DNA from: Microbacterium sp. LWO14-1.2
Lineage (GTDB): Bacteria > Actinomycetota > Actinomycetes > Actinomycetales > Microbacteriaceae
Assembly (NCBI RefSeq): GCF_038397715.1
Contig: NZ_CP151633.1
Span: forward strand, 1,612,001 to 1,676,000
Reading direction: 5' to 3'
Length of the DNA stretch: 64,000 bases
The translations under genes and the position numbers were made by a program. Shown one piece after another: positions 7,569 through 16,098 of this stretch; within the stretch, counting starts at the first letter, position 1; every line of letters begins with the position of its first letter. The notes beneath the pieces are model-generated. The model had not been told where the DNA came from, made no database searches, and was given only the letters and a program-made list of their open reading frames with translations.

Positions 7569-8290
7569 GCGTCGTCCTTCCGTCCGGCGAGGTCGCGCGT
7601 CGCCGCGGCGAGCGCGTCGAAGAGGTCGCCCAGGTGACCCGATGCCGCGCGCTGCCGTGCCACGGTCGCCTCGTCGCCTCGGGCGATGGGCCCGGTGAGC
7701 ACGGCAGCCGCGCCGGACGCGGCCCAGTTCTCGACGGTCTGCCGCACGAGCGGCACGAGGTGCGCGCGCTCCACGCCGGCCTCGTTCGCAAGCTCCTCGG
7801 CCGCGTCGAGCACCGTGAGCACGAAGTTCGACGCGAAGGATGCCGCGGCGTGATAGCTCGCGCGGTGGGTGTCGTCGACCCGGAACGGGTGCATGCCGAG
7901 GGTCGTGGCGATCTCCGTGGCGAGTGCGAGATCGGCATCCGTTCGTCCGTCGACGGCGGCCCCGATTCCGGCGAACACCTCGGGCGGTTCCCCTCCCGTG
8001 AACGTCTGCAGGGGATGGATGCTGAGGTCGACGCCGCCGAGCCCGGTGGCCCCGGAGACGTGGGCGAGGCGGTGGGCCTGCGGGCGGGCGGTTGCCGCGG
8101 CGTCAGAGATCGCAGCATCCGGCACGCAGAGGATCGCGAGGTCGACGGTCGAGAACTCCGCGTCGCGCCCGAGAGGGCCATGGACAGTGAAGCCGGCCGC
8201 GCGCAGGGCGCCGGCGAGGACGGTGCCGAGCCGTCCGGCGCCGAGGACGGCGATGGTCGGCGCGAGGGCGGGAGAAGGCGTGGAGGTCAT
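7565..8290 (-). CDS. Rossmann/DUF2520 protein, candidate ketopantoate reductase
   Basis: 241 residues from the ATG at 8290; the open frame extends further but runs into the TetR operator region. N-terminal Rossmann motif TIAVLGAGRLGTVLAGALRAAG, then the DUF2520 blocks SIHPLQTF, YHAAASFASNF and TGPIARGD. The family resembles 6-phosphogluconate/ketopantoate reductase folds. As first gene of an operon with panC and panB it may supply the reduction of ketopantoate to pantoate. The function is inferred from context. Confidence 0.82.
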   Translation of the reverse strand: MTSTPSPALAPTIAVLGAGRLGTVLAGALRAAGFTVHGPLGRDAEFSTVDLAILCVPDAAISDAAATARPQAHRLAHVSGATGLGGVDLSIHPLQTFTGGEPPEVFAGIGAAVDGRTDADLALATEIATTLGMHPFRVDDTHRASYHAAASFASNFVLTVLDAAEELANEAGVERAHLVPLVRQTVENWAASGAAAVLTGPIARGDEATVARQRAASGHLGDLFDALAAATRDLAGRKDDA

Positions 8291-8481
8291 GATGTGAGCT
8301 GCCCCGAAGTGGTCGGAGCGGATGCGTCGAGTATCCGCTGTGCGGGGCGCGGCCACCAAATGCGGGATCAAGACGACAATCAGAATGGATGCTAGATGCG
8401 TCACTATCCACGATACTGACCGTCTCCGGTAGGCATTCTGCTTTCGCAGGCATTCGGCACCCGCGGCCCCGATGAACGCCG

Positions 8482-8511
8482 CATGAGAGTGATTGACCAA
8501 TCACTCTCATG
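8482..8511. promoter_or_regulatory. TetR operator upstream of the tetR gene
   Basis: Perfect 14-bp inverted repeat around a 2-base centre; the core is AGTGATTG-AC-CAATCACT. It shares spacing and most bases with the second palindrome at 9130 before the transporter. It lies between the pan operon leader and tetR. Confidence 0.8.
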
Positions 8512-8528
8512 CGAGTACAGTCGCTTCC

Positions 8529-9092
8529 ATGACCCCGCGCACCCCTGTCCTCTCGACCGCCGACGTCCGTCGCCCCCTGGTCGCGGCGGCGGCACTCGTG
8601 GAGTTCGCTCGGGGCGGGTACTTCCGCACGACCGTGGCCGATGTCGCTCGCGAGGCGAAGATCTCGCCGGCGTACGTCTTCAAGCTGTTCCCGCGCAAGG
8701 AGCAGCTCTTCGTCGCAGCGCTCGAGGCGTGTTTCGAGCGCATCGTCGAAGCTCTGGATGCGGGCGCCGATGCGGCCGAGTCCCCCACCCCCGATGAGGT
8801 GCTGGATGCGATGGGCGAGGCGTACGCCGACCTCATCCGTGACCGGTCGCTGCTGATGCTGCAGGTGCATGCGCAGTCCGCGGCGGAGATCCCGGAGATC
8901 GGCGAGGCGCTGCGCGCCGGGCTCGCAAAGGTCACCGAATTCGTGCGGCAGCGCTCGGCGGGGAGCGACGACGCCGTGCAGCGCTTCATCGCCTACGGGC
9001 AGCTCTGTCACCTGATCGTCACGGCGCGCGTCGACGAGAGCAGCGCGCCGTGGGCGAAGATCGTCGCGCACGGCATCCGTCATCCCGAATGA
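8529..9092 (+). CDS. TetR-family regulator
   Basis: 187 residues from the ATG at 8529; an in-frame ATG at 8493 lies inside the operator and is less likely. N-terminal HTH: AAALVEFARGGYFRTTVADVAREAKISPAYVFKLFPRKEQLF. The C-terminal ligand domain is helical. The same palindrome type stands before this gene and before the following DHA2 exporter, so it should repress both and release on binding an exported compound. Confidence 0.9.
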   Translation: MTPRTPVLSTADVRRPLVAAAALVEFARGGYFRTTVADVAREAKISPAYVFKLFPRKEQLFVAALEACFERIVEALDAGADAAESPTPDEVLDAMGEAYADLIRDRSLLMLQVHAQSAAEIPEIGEALRAGLAKVTEFVRQRSAGSDDAVQRFIAYGQLCHLIVTARVDESSAPWAKIVAHGIRHPE

Positions 9093-9129
9093 ACCATCCC
9101 ACCCGGGCTCGCTTCTTCATGCCCTTCCG

Positions 9130-9147
9130 AGTGAGTGACCACTCACT
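9130..9147. promoter_or_regulatory. TetR operator upstream of the DHA2 exporter
   Basis: Perfect inverted repeat AGTGAGTG-AC-CACTCACT, 27 bp before the transporter start. It matches the palindrome at 8482 in centre and in most arm bases. Confidence 0.8.
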
Positions 9148-9174
9148 AACACCGATATCGACAAGGAGTCTGTC

Positions 9175-10590
9175 ATGACCGTCACCACGTCCGCACCCGC
9201 TACAACCGCCCGGAGCACCCGGCGCTGGCTCGCGCTGACCTTCCTCGCTCTCGCGCAGTTTCTCGTCGTGCTCGACGCGTCGATCGTCAACATCGCACTG
9301 CCTGTGCTCGGCGACCAGCTCGACATGAGCACCGCCGCGCTGGCGTGGGTGATCACGGCCTACGTCCTCGCGTTCGGCGGACTGCTGCTGCTCGGCGGTC
9401 GCCTCGCCGACCGGTACGGCCACCGCCGGATCTTCCTTCTCGGCACGGCGGGGTTCGTCGCGGCATCCGCTCTGGCCGGCCTGTCGTTCTCGAGCGAGAT
9501 TCTGCTCGCGGCGCGTGCCCTGCAGGGGGTGTCGGCGGCGCTGCTCGCTCCGTCGGCCCTCGCACTGCTCACGCAGCTGTTCCCCGAGGCGCGTGACCGC
9601 TCGAAGGCGCTCGGCGTGTGGGGCGGGGTCGCCGGGATCGGCTCGGCCGCCGGCGTGCTGCTCGGCGGGGTGCTCACCGGAGCGTTCGGGTGGCAGTCGG
9701 TGTTCTTCGTGAACGTCCCCGTCGGCATCGTCGTGCTCGTCGCCGTGCCGCTGCTGATCTCGCGCGACACCGCGTCGCCGAGCGAGAGGCTCGACGTGTG
9801 GGGCGCCGTCACCATCACCGGTGCGCTCGTCGCAGTGGTCGGTGCCCTCAGTGCCGTCGAGCAGGTCGGCATCCTGCACCCGCTCCCTCTCGCGCTTCTC
9901 GTCGTCGCCGTCGGGCTCGGAGCCGCGTTCGTCGCGATCGAGCGTCGCACGGCATCCCCGCTCGTCCCGCTCGGGGTGTTCCGCAACCGCACCCTGTCGA
10001 TCGGCAACGCGGTCGTGCTGCTCGTCGGCGCCGGAATGGTCGCGCTGTTCTTCGCCCTCTCCGTCTACATGCAGGCGGTACTCGGCTACGACGCGCTCAC
10101 CACCGGGCTCTCGCAGCTCCCCCTCGCCGGAGCGCTCGTCGTGGTCGCCGGCGTCGTCCCCGCGCTCGTGCAGCGCCTCGGCCTGACCGCGACGCTGATC
10201 GGATCGCTGCTCGTGCTGGCCGCGGGTCTCGTGTGGCTGTCGTTCGCGCCCGCGGATGCCGGATTCGTCGCGCAGCTGCTGGGGCCCACCCTGCTCATCG
10301 GCATCGGTCTCGGCGGTGCGTTCGTCACCGCCACGCAGCTGTCGGTCGACGGGGTCGAGGGCGGCGAGGCCGGACTCGCCGGCGGGCTCGTGAACACCAG
10401 CCAGCAGATCGGCGGCGCCCTCGGGCTCGCCGTGCTCGGCACGGTCGCCTCGCTGCGGACCGAGGCGCTGACCGCGGCCGGGGTCTCTGCGCCGGAGGCC
10501 CTGACCGGCGGGTTCTCGTGGCTGTTCCTCGGGGCGGCGGCGGTCACGGTGGCCGGAGCCGCAGTGGCGGGGTTGGCACGGCGGGGCTGA
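9175..10590 (+). CDS. MFS multidrug exporter, DHA2 type
   Basis: 471 residues with about 14 hydrophobic segments, as in the DHA2 (EmrB/QacA) family. Motif D1-like FLVVLDASIVNIALP, motif A GGRLADRYGHRRIF and motif C-like GGVAGIGSAAGVLLGGVLTG are visible. It is a proton-driven exporter in the membrane. Control by the preceding TetR protein is supported by the shared palindromes. Substrate unknown. Confidence 0.92.
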   Translation: MTVTTSAPATTARSTRRWLALTFLALAQFLVVLDASIVNIALPVLGDQLDMSTAALAWVITAYVLAFGGLLLLGGRLADRYGHRRIFLLGTAGFVAASALAGLSFSSEILLAARALQGVSAALLAPSALALLTQLFPEARDRSKALGVWGGVAGIGSAAGVLLGGVLTGAFGWQSVFFVNVPVGIVVLVAVPLLISRDTASPSERLDVWGAVTITGALVAVVGALSAVEQVGILHPLPLALLVVAVGLGAAFVAIERRTASPLVPLGVFRNRTLSIGNAVVLLVGAGMVALFFALSVYMQAVLGYDALTTGLSQLPLAGALVVVAGVVPALVQRLGLTATLIGSLLVLAAGLVWLSFAPADAGFVAQLLGPTLLIGIGLGGAFVTATQLSVDGVEGGEAGLAGGLVNTSQQIGGALGLAVLGTVASLRTEALTAAGVSAPEALTGGFSWLFLGAAAVTVAGAAVAGLARRG

Positions 10591-10602
10591 GGGGCGCGCC
10601 GC

Positions 10603-10668
10603 GTCGCACTTTCGCGCTCGGGTCGCAGGCGTTCCTGGAATTCCTGCGACCCGAGCGCACAACTGCGA
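10603..10668. repeat. 66-bp hairpin element, copy A
   Basis: TCGCACTTT, then a perfect 15-bp stem (10615-10629 with 10643-10657) that begins CGCTCGGGTCGC, a 13-base loop holding TTCCTGGAA, then CACAACTGCGA. The same design recurs at 11881 and 16232. It is placed just after the exporter stop, before a convergent gene. Confidence 0.85.
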
Positions 10669-10711
10669 TAGCAGGATCAACCCGAGGTCGGCCGTAATCC
10701 AGCGCAGTCGA

Positions 10712-11131
10712 TCAGAATCCGGTCAGACGGATGGGGCGGGGACCGGTGAGGGTCAACGCCAGCGCCCACGGCCCTGCACCTCGCTTGATGATCTCCCGGA
10801 CGATTCGCTCCTCGAAGCGCAGGAACAGTTCTGCTTGCTCGTCCGGACGCATGTCTCGCTTGGCCCCGAGCCACACCGACCTGATGCCGTGCTGCCGGTA
10901 GGCAGCGAGCTCGGCCGGCCGCGTACGGATACGGCGGTCCCGCGTGACGACGATGAATCCGCGCGCGCCGACGAGCGGCATCCAGTCCAAGTCGGGCGTT
11001 CCGAGCGGCACCTCAGGAAGGCGATCATGGCCAGGGGACAGGATGTCGGTGCGCCCGGAGCGCTGCAGTATCTTGGCGAATCCCAGGGTGTTCTCGTCCG
11101 CGAAGAAGATCGGCGAGAACGGCACCATCAC
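10712..11131 (-). CDS. PIN-like toxin, VapC45 type
   Basis: 139 residues, equal to the length known for VapC45. FFADENTLGFAKIL carries the first acidic cluster and GARGFIVVTRDRRIRTRP the second typical block of the PIN_10/DUF5615-like fold. Such toxins are RNases. It overlaps the upstream antitoxin-like gene by four bases (ATGA), the usual layout of this pair. Confidence 0.75.
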   Translation of the reverse strand: MMVPFSPIFFADENTLGFAKILQRSGRTDILSPGHDRLPEVPLGTPDLDWMPLVGARGFIVVTRDRRIRTRPAELAAYRQHGIRSVWLGAKRDMRPDEQAELFLRFEERIVREIIKRGAGPWALALTLTGPRPIRLTGF

Positions 11132-11820
11132 GCAGCTCGATCGCTGCCGATGATGAGCTCGAATCGCAGCGCCTCGTCGACTTGGCCGGCCGTGAGGTCG
11201 TAGAGGTCGGCGAGCTCGTCACGAGAGCTTCCGGCCCGGTAGTCGCTCGCCAGAATCTCCGTGCGCACGTTGCGCACCGCTGGTTGTCCGAAGGTGCGAG
11301 TGGGGTCCATCACGACGTCGGGGGTGCGGATATCGGGCTGAATGCTTCCGGCAGCGCCGTTCACGTACTGCACGGCACCGCTGAACCGCTGCGTCGCAGC
11401 TGTCAGGATGCTCTGCCCGTTGCGGACGACGACGAGCTGCAGGGACTTGTCGAGACCGACCTGTTCCTGAACCACCTGCACCAGCTCCCGTCCCTCGACT
11501 TCGAGAAAAGGGCGCGCAAGAGCGAGTGGATAGCGCCCGAACTGCTCGCGAAGCCGCTCGATCGCCGGGCGGAGCTTCTGCACCGTCACGTCTCGATTAC
11601 GGAACTCGGCGAGGAGACGGGCCTCGACCATCTCCCCCCAGGTCACGGAGTCTGTTCCCGTCGAGGACTCACGAAGGATCGGTTCGTAGAACTTGCCCGC
11701 ACGGCTGTAACCGTCGAGCCAACGACGGGCAGTGCCGTGATGCAGCCCGACCAGGCGATCGACATCTCCATAGGAGTAGATCGCTCGATCGAGCAGAGAC
11801 AGGGCCATGTCGTCAATCAT
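11128..11820 (-). CDS. DUF433 antitoxin, VapB45 type
   Basis: 230 residues from the ATG at 11820 (ATG 11808 also possible; the longer frame runs through a repeat element). N-terminal HTH-like YSYGDVDRLVGLHHGTARRWLDGY, a middle DUF433 region (TWGEMVEARLLAEFRNRDVTVQKLRPAIERLRE), and a C-terminal DUF433-like HTH (SSRDELADLYDLTAGQVDEALRFE). It likely binds DNA and neutralises the following PIN toxin. Confidence 0.78.
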   Translation of the reverse strand: MIDDMALSLLDRAIYSYGDVDRLVGLHHGTARRWLDGYSRAGKFYEPILRESSTGTDSVTWGEMVEARLLAEFRNRDVTVQKLRPAIERLREQFGRYPLALARPFLEVEGRELVQVVQEQVGLDKSLQLVVVRNGQSILTAATQRFSGAVQYVNGAAGSIQPDIRTPDVVMDPTRTFGQPAVRNVRTEILASDYRAGSSRDELADLYDLTAGQVDEALRFELIIGSDRAA

Positions 11821-11880
11821 GACAGCAGGCACCGGGCGCGCAGGGATTGGGCCTGAATCCGTGGAAACGTGGGTCGCGGC

Positions 11881-11946
11881 GTCGCACTTTCGCGCTCGGG
11901 TCGCAGGGATTCCTGGAATTCCTGCGACCCGAGCGCACAACTGCGA
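11881..11946. repeat. 66-bp hairpin element, copy B
   Basis: Nearly identical to copy A: GTCGCACTTT, stem starting CGCTCGGGTCGC, loop with GATTCCTGGAATTCC, then CACAACTGCGA. It lies upstream of the DUF433 gene and of SulP, which are divergent, so it may sit in or near their promoters. Confidence 0.85.
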
Positions 11947-12035
11947 CAGCCCGGCCAAGCACAGCGAGCCCGTGGCATCCGCTCTACTCTGGACTGTCGG
12001 CCCCATTCGCGTGGCCCTTCTCTGGAGCATCCCCC

Positions 12036-13514
12036 ATGTCTGCACTCACGGTCGATGATCGTGCCCGCTATCGGGCGAAGCCTTCTGTTCTCGACGCGCT
12101 GAAGAGTCCGCGGATGCTGACGCGCGAGGTTCTGGCGGGACTCGTCGTCGGATTGGCGCTCATCCCCGAGGCGATCGCGTTCTCGGTGATCGCGGGCGTC
12201 GACCCCAAAGTCGGCCTGTTCTCGTCGTTCATCATGGCGGTGTCGATCGCGTTCCTCGGAGGGCGTCCGGCGATGGTGACCGCGGCAACCGGAGCCGTCG
12301 CACTCGTGATCGCGCCCGTCGCTCCGACGTACGGGATGGACTACTTCATCGCGACCGTCATTCTCGCCGGAGTCTTCCAGGTGATCCTCGGGGTGCTCGG
12401 CGTCGCGAAGCTCATGCGGTTCATCCCCCGCAGCGTCATGGTCGGGTTCGTGAACGCGCTCGCGATCTTCGTGTTCAGCTCGCAGTTCCCGCAGCTGATC
12501 GATGTGCCGTGGCTCGTGTATCCGCTCGTGGCCCTCGGCATCCTGGTCATGATCGTCATGCCGCGGATCACGAAGATCGTGCCGGCGCCGCTCGTGTCGG
12601 TGATCATCGTGACCGCGGTCGTGTTGACGATGGGCATCACGGTGCCGACGGTCGGCGATCAGGGCGAGCTGCCGCGGAGTCTGCCGTCGCTCTTCCTGCC
12701 CGACATACCGTGGACGTGGGAGACGTTCGGCATCATCGCGCCGTTCGCGCTCGGGGTCGCGCTCGTCGGACTCATGGAATCGCTGCTCACCGCGAAACTC
12801 GTCGACGAGATCACCGACACTCACTCGAACAAGACGCGCGAGTCGTGGGCACAGGGGGTCGCGAACATGCTGTCGGGATTCTTCGGCGGCATGGGCGGCT
12901 GCGCGGTCATCGGCCAGACCATGATCGGCGTCAAGGCCTCCGGCGCGCGGACCCGCATCTCGACGTTCTGCGCCGGGGTGTTCCTGTTCGTCCTGGTCGT
13001 CGTGTTCGGCGACTTCGTCGGGACGATCCCGATGGCGGCGCTCGTCGCGGTCATGGTCATGGTCGCGATCGGCGCGTTCGACTGGCACTCCGTGAAGCCG
13101 TCGACTCTCAAGCGGATGCCGAAGAGCGAGACGTTCGTCATGATCGCCACCGTCGCGCTCGTGCTGCTGACCCACAACCTCGCGATCGGGGTCGTCGGCG
13201 GAGTGTTGGTCGCGTCGGTGCTGTTCGTGCGGCGGGTGGCGCACTTCGCGTCTGTTTCGCGTGTTGTCTCGTCGGCTGGTGATTCGGTGACGTATGCCGT
13301 GACCGGCGAGCTGTTCTTCGCGTCGAGCAACGATCTGACGACGCTGTTCTCATACTCCGATGACCCGTCGCGGGTGATCGTGGATCTGTCGCGGTCGCAT
13401 GTGTGGGATGCGTCGACGGTCGCCGCGCTGGATGCGATCGAGACGAAGTACGCAGCGATGGGGAAGACCGTGGAGATCGTCGGGATGAACGACGCAAGTC
13501 AGCGGATGCGGTGA
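12036..13514 (+). CDS. SulP-family anion transporter
   Basis: 492 residues. The N-terminal transport domain (about 30-400) has SulP blocks LAGLVVGLALIPEAIAFSVIAGVDPKVGLFSSF, GGRPAMVTAATGAVALV and the GFFGGMGGCAVIGQTMIG segment. A C-terminal STAS domain (about 400-490) has VIVDLSRSHVWDASTVAALDAIETKYAAMGKTVEIVG. It takes up sulfate, bicarbonate or another anion; which one cannot be read. The ATG at 12036 removes the repeat-derived N-terminus of the longer frame. Confidence 0.92.
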   Translation: MSALTVDDRARYRAKPSVLDALKSPRMLTREVLAGLVVGLALIPEAIAFSVIAGVDPKVGLFSSFIMAVSIAFLGGRPAMVTAATGAVALVIAPVAPTYGMDYFIATVILAGVFQVILGVLGVAKLMRFIPRSVMVGFVNALAIFVFSSQFPQLIDVPWLVYPLVALGILVMIVMPRITKIVPAPLVSVIIVTAVVLTMGITVPTVGDQGELPRSLPSLFLPDIPWTWETFGIIAPFALGVALVGLMESLLTAKLVDEITDTHSNKTRESWAQGVANMLSGFFGGMGGCAVIGQTMIGVKASGARTRISTFCAGVFLFVLVVVFGDFVGTIPMAALVAVMVMVAIGAFDWHSVKPSTLKRMPKSETFVMIATVALVLLTHNLAIGVVGGVLVASVLFVRRVAHFASVSRVVSSAGDSVTYAVTGELFFASSNDLTTLFSYSDDPSRVIVDLSRSHVWDASTVAALDAIETKYAAMGKTVEIVGMNDASQRMR

Positions 13515-13549
13515 CGGCTGACCGGCGGGTTCGAGTAAGCACGACCCAC

Positions 13550-13636
13550 GGTTCGTTGAGCGAGCCGCGGGTCGTCGAGCGAGCACGGCGAAGCCGAGCC
13601 CCTCCGGTCGTTGAGCGAGCGGAGCGAGACGAAACG
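13550..13636 (+). repeat. 31-bp repeat cluster, one full and two partial units
   Basis: The full unit at 13606-13636 starts GGTCGTTGAGCGAGC and ends GAGACGAAACG. Two shortened units precede it (13550 and 13569). It fills the gap between the convergent SulP and a small membrane-protein gene. Confidence 0.8.
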
Positions 13637-13677
13637 CGCCAACTCCCGCAGATCGCCGAGCGAGCAGCTGTCAGCGC

Positions 13678-14229
13678 TCAGCGCGCCTTCTCGCCTACTG
13701 TCGTTTCCGAATCCGAACCGTAGCGATACTTCTCGGAATCTGTGATCTCGGTCAGCACTCCCCGAGCACTGCGATGCCACCACGCCCCTGCCGCATCGCA
13801 GAAGGTGAATTCGATGTACGGGACAGGCTTGGGAATCCGCGACCTCGTCCACCGATCCCAGCGCTCGAGGCGCTCCGGGGTCACCTCAACGACCGACGGC
13901 ACGTCGCGGCTGGGAGGAATCACCCGCGCCCACCCGGCGTAGTTGCACTTTCCGCTGGCTTCGATTCCGAGTCTGACCTCGTACACCGGTGACGCCGCTA
14001 GGTTCTGCACGTGGATGTCCACACGAGTCCCTGCTGGTTCTTCTCGAACCTCCGCCCAAGCGGACACTTGTTCCGCGACCGCGCGCTTGTCTCGCTCAGA
14101 CTCGATCAACTCGCGACGCCGCTCGAGCGCGTAGGCGCCCCACGCGAAGTAGCCAGCGACGATCGCTGCAAGCGCGGCGAGTGCGGTGGTGACCGCCGCT
14201 ACTGTGTCCGGGTTCCAGCCCCATTGCAT
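13678..14229 (-). CDS. Hypothetical single-pass membrane protein
   Basis: 183 residues. One N-terminal transmembrane helix (about 8-33, VAAVTTALAALAAIVAGYFAWGAY), a charged coiled stretch (about 35-58) and a beta-rich soluble part with VDIHVQNLAASPVYEVRLGI and FCDAAGAWWHRSARGVL. The same layout and several matching blocks occur in the protein at 24604-25119, so they look like paralogues. No named domain recognised. Confidence 0.7.
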   Translation of the reverse strand: MQWGWNPDTVAAVTTALAALAAIVAGYFAWGAYALERRRELIESERDKRAVAEQVSAWAEVREEPAGTRVDIHVQNLAASPVYEVRLGIEASGKCNYAGWARVIPPSRDVPSVVEVTPERLERWDRWTRSRIPKPVPYIEFTFCDAAGAWWHRSARGVLTEITDSEKYRYGSDSETTVGEKAR

Positions 14230-14538
14230 CGTCTTTATCTCCTCGTACTCGGCGGTCGTCCTTGCAGGCTAACGAGATCGAAGCGGGCGGAGAGCCCGCC
14301 GCGGCCGTCGACGGCATCTGATACTCCGGAACTGCGTGAGCGAACTCTCGCGGGAGAGTACGGGGACGAACGCGCCCAGCGCATGCGCGATGAAGAGTGG
14401 ATCGCTTGACCGCAGCGCCGTCGACCCGTCCTGCTACCGTGATCCCCAGCGTCGCGTGTCGATGGCAGTCCGTGCCAGACATGGAGGCGTGGGACCCGAG
14501 GAGGACGACCGTGACAACGGCGATCTCTTCGCCCTCTC
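14230..14538. other. Non-coding stretch before the hemerythrin gene
   Basis: About 310 bases without a convincing gene. A short plus-strand frame ends at 14409 with ELRERTLAGEYGDERAQRMRDEEWIA, which may be the tail of a decayed protein. A strong AGGAGG at 14500-14505 precedes an 11-codon GTG mini-frame (14511-14546) that overlaps the hemerythrin start. Confidence 0.4.
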
Positions 14539-15009
14539 GTGTCTGAGGGCGAGAAGACCAGGCTGATCGCCTGGGCGAATGAACTGCGCGCGGTGCACCG
14601 CCGCCTGCGCGCGGCACTGAAAACAGCACAGGATGCCGTGGCATCCGGCGCTTCCGCAGAGGTCGCATCCCGCGATCTGCTGCTGTTCTGCCATGGATTC
14701 TGCGTGGCCTTGACCGGGCATCACGAGGGCGAGGACCGCACGCTGTTCCCCGCCCTCAGTGCGGCGCATCCGGAGCTGCACGAGACGATCCGCAAGCTCA
14801 TGCAGGACCACTCGATGATCGGGCATCTGATCGGCGGGCTGCAGTCGGCCGTCTCGTCGGGCGCGGCGAACACCGTGGTGGCCTCGCATCTCGAGGGCAT
14901 CGCCGCCATCATGGAAAGCCACTTCCGCTACGAGGAGCGCGAACTGCTCGACGTGCTCGACGGTCTCGTTCTGGACGCGGATCCGGCAGAGGTTTTCGGT
15001 CCGCTCTGA
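14539..15009 (+). CDS. Hemerythrin HHE-domain protein
   Basis: 156 residues from GTG at 14539. Di-iron ligands of the HHE fold are visible: H in FCHGF, H in GHHEGED, E two residues later, H in DHSMIGH, H and E in ESHFRYEERELL. It probably binds oxygen or NO, or senses redox state. The start is uncertain: the good Shine-Dalgarno belongs to an 11-codon frame ending in the overlap, so either translational coupling or a one-base frameshift at the N-terminus. Confidence 0.82.
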   Translation: MSEGEKTRLIAWANELRAVHRRLRAALKTAQDAVASGASAEVASRDLLLFCHGFCVALTGHHEGEDRTLFPALSAAHPELHETIRKLMQDHSMIGHLIGGLQSAVSSGAANTVVASHLEGIAAIMESHFRYEERELLDVLDGLVLDADPAEVFGPL

Positions 15010-15196
15010 TCGCGCATGGGCACACGATCATTTCTTGAGCGGTCGTCTTCCGTCCTGTCCTCCAATCGCCGGGTGTGACATACCGGTGTACCCGCACGCG
15101 CCCTTGGTGTGTCCGAGTCCTGACGTTCGCGGACCCTGTTTAGCGTGACGCCGCGAGGAGCTTTTCTCTCGCTCACGACAAACGGAGGTTAATGAA

Positions 15197-15846
15197 ATGC
15201 GTCAGATCTCTCGAAGGCCCTGGATCAGTGGGGGTGTGGCTGCGGTGCTGGCGGCCACCGTGATCGTTGGTTGGATACATCGCTGGTGTCGGACGATCTC
15301 CACTCCGGACAGGGTGCAGCGGTGCTGAACACGACGGTGGATTCGGCCGTGCTCAGCAGTTTCCCCACGGCGGATGGCGTCCAGACTCTCATCCAGATCT
15401 CGGACGCTGATGCACCCTCGGAGTATCGATTCCCGTTGAGTCTTCCGGAAGGCGGACAAGCCGCGCTCTTCGACGACGGCACGGTGATCATCTCAGATGC
15501 ATCAGGAGTCGCCGTTAGCGGATTCCGCTCCCCCGACTTGGGCACCGAGTGGTGGGGCTACTACGTGCAACTGACGCGCGCCGAAACCAGACGTGTCGCC
15601 ACGATCATCGCCAACAACCAGGGCGCCACTGTCGCTGCAGGTGTCGTCTGCAGTGCCCTCCCAGGCCCGGCAGCTTTCGGCTGCGGCGCGGCGATCGCGT
15701 TGGCCTATTTCAAAATCATCGACCCCGTCAACCGGGCGAACAGCGCAGGGAAGTGCGTCGCGTTCAACTATCCTTGGCTAGCTATCTCCAGCCCGCCGGT
15801 CGGCTGGACGACCGTCAACGCGACCACCGTCAACTGCAGGCGCTGA
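15197..15846 (+). pseudogene. Secreted hypothetical protein with frameshift near 15270
   Basis: ATG 15197 has GGAGG eight bases upstream and reads MRQISRRPWISGGVAAVLAATVIVG, a good signal peptide, but this frame soon stops. The rest (from about 15271, about 190 residues) is in another frame and has no good start of its own; stepping back one base at the GTTGGTTGG run joins them. The mature part has cysteines in VVCSALPGPAAFGCGAAIALAY, GKCVAF and NCRR, like many exported actinobacterial proteins. It may be a real mutation, a sequencing error or slippage. Confidence 0.6.
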
Positions 15847-15851
15847 TACTC

Positions 15852-16046
15852 ATGGAATCGTTGAGAGGCCGACTCGTGATCAATCTGCTGATCGCGCTCT
15901 TCATCCTTTTCTTACCTCTTTTCTCGGGCAACCCCATCACCTGGTGGAACATCGGAGGGGCTGTGGCAGTCGTCGTCGTGACCCTTCTCACCCGTAAGTG
16001 GTACCTCAAGGACAAGGATTCGCGATCGGAACACTCGCCTGAGTGA
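15852..16046 (+). CDS. Small two-helix membrane protein
   Basis: 64 residues. Two hydrophobic helices (about 8-25 and 32-47) and a charged tail KWYLKDKDSRSEHSPE. It starts five bases after the secreted protein's stop and ends before a strong hairpin, so it belongs to the same transcript. A helper or immunity-like role toward the exported protein is possible but unproven. Confidence 0.65.
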   Translation: MESLRGRLVINLLIALFILFLPLFSGNPITWWNIGGAVAVVVVTLLTRKWYLKDKDSRSEHSPE

Positions 16047-16057
16047 TGCAATCAGCC

Positions 16058-16098
16058 CGAGAGGGCGTCGAGCGGCCCTGCAACTCGACGCCCTCTCG
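16058..16098 (+). terminator. Strong hairpin, likely terminator
   Basis: Perfect 15-bp stem (16058-16072 with 16084-16098, 11-base loop) starting CGAGAGGGCGTCG. There is no T-run after it, but its place 12 bases after a stop codon fits a terminator. Confidence 0.7.

Noticed and set aside
9019..10680. A 553-codon minus-strand frame opposite the DHA2 exporter
   Set aside because: Antisense shadow; its N-terminus is just the translation of hairpin copy A.
11847..12035. N-terminal extension of SulP
   Set aside because: These codons come from hairpin copy B and intergenic DNA; ATG 12036 begins the normal SulP N-terminus.
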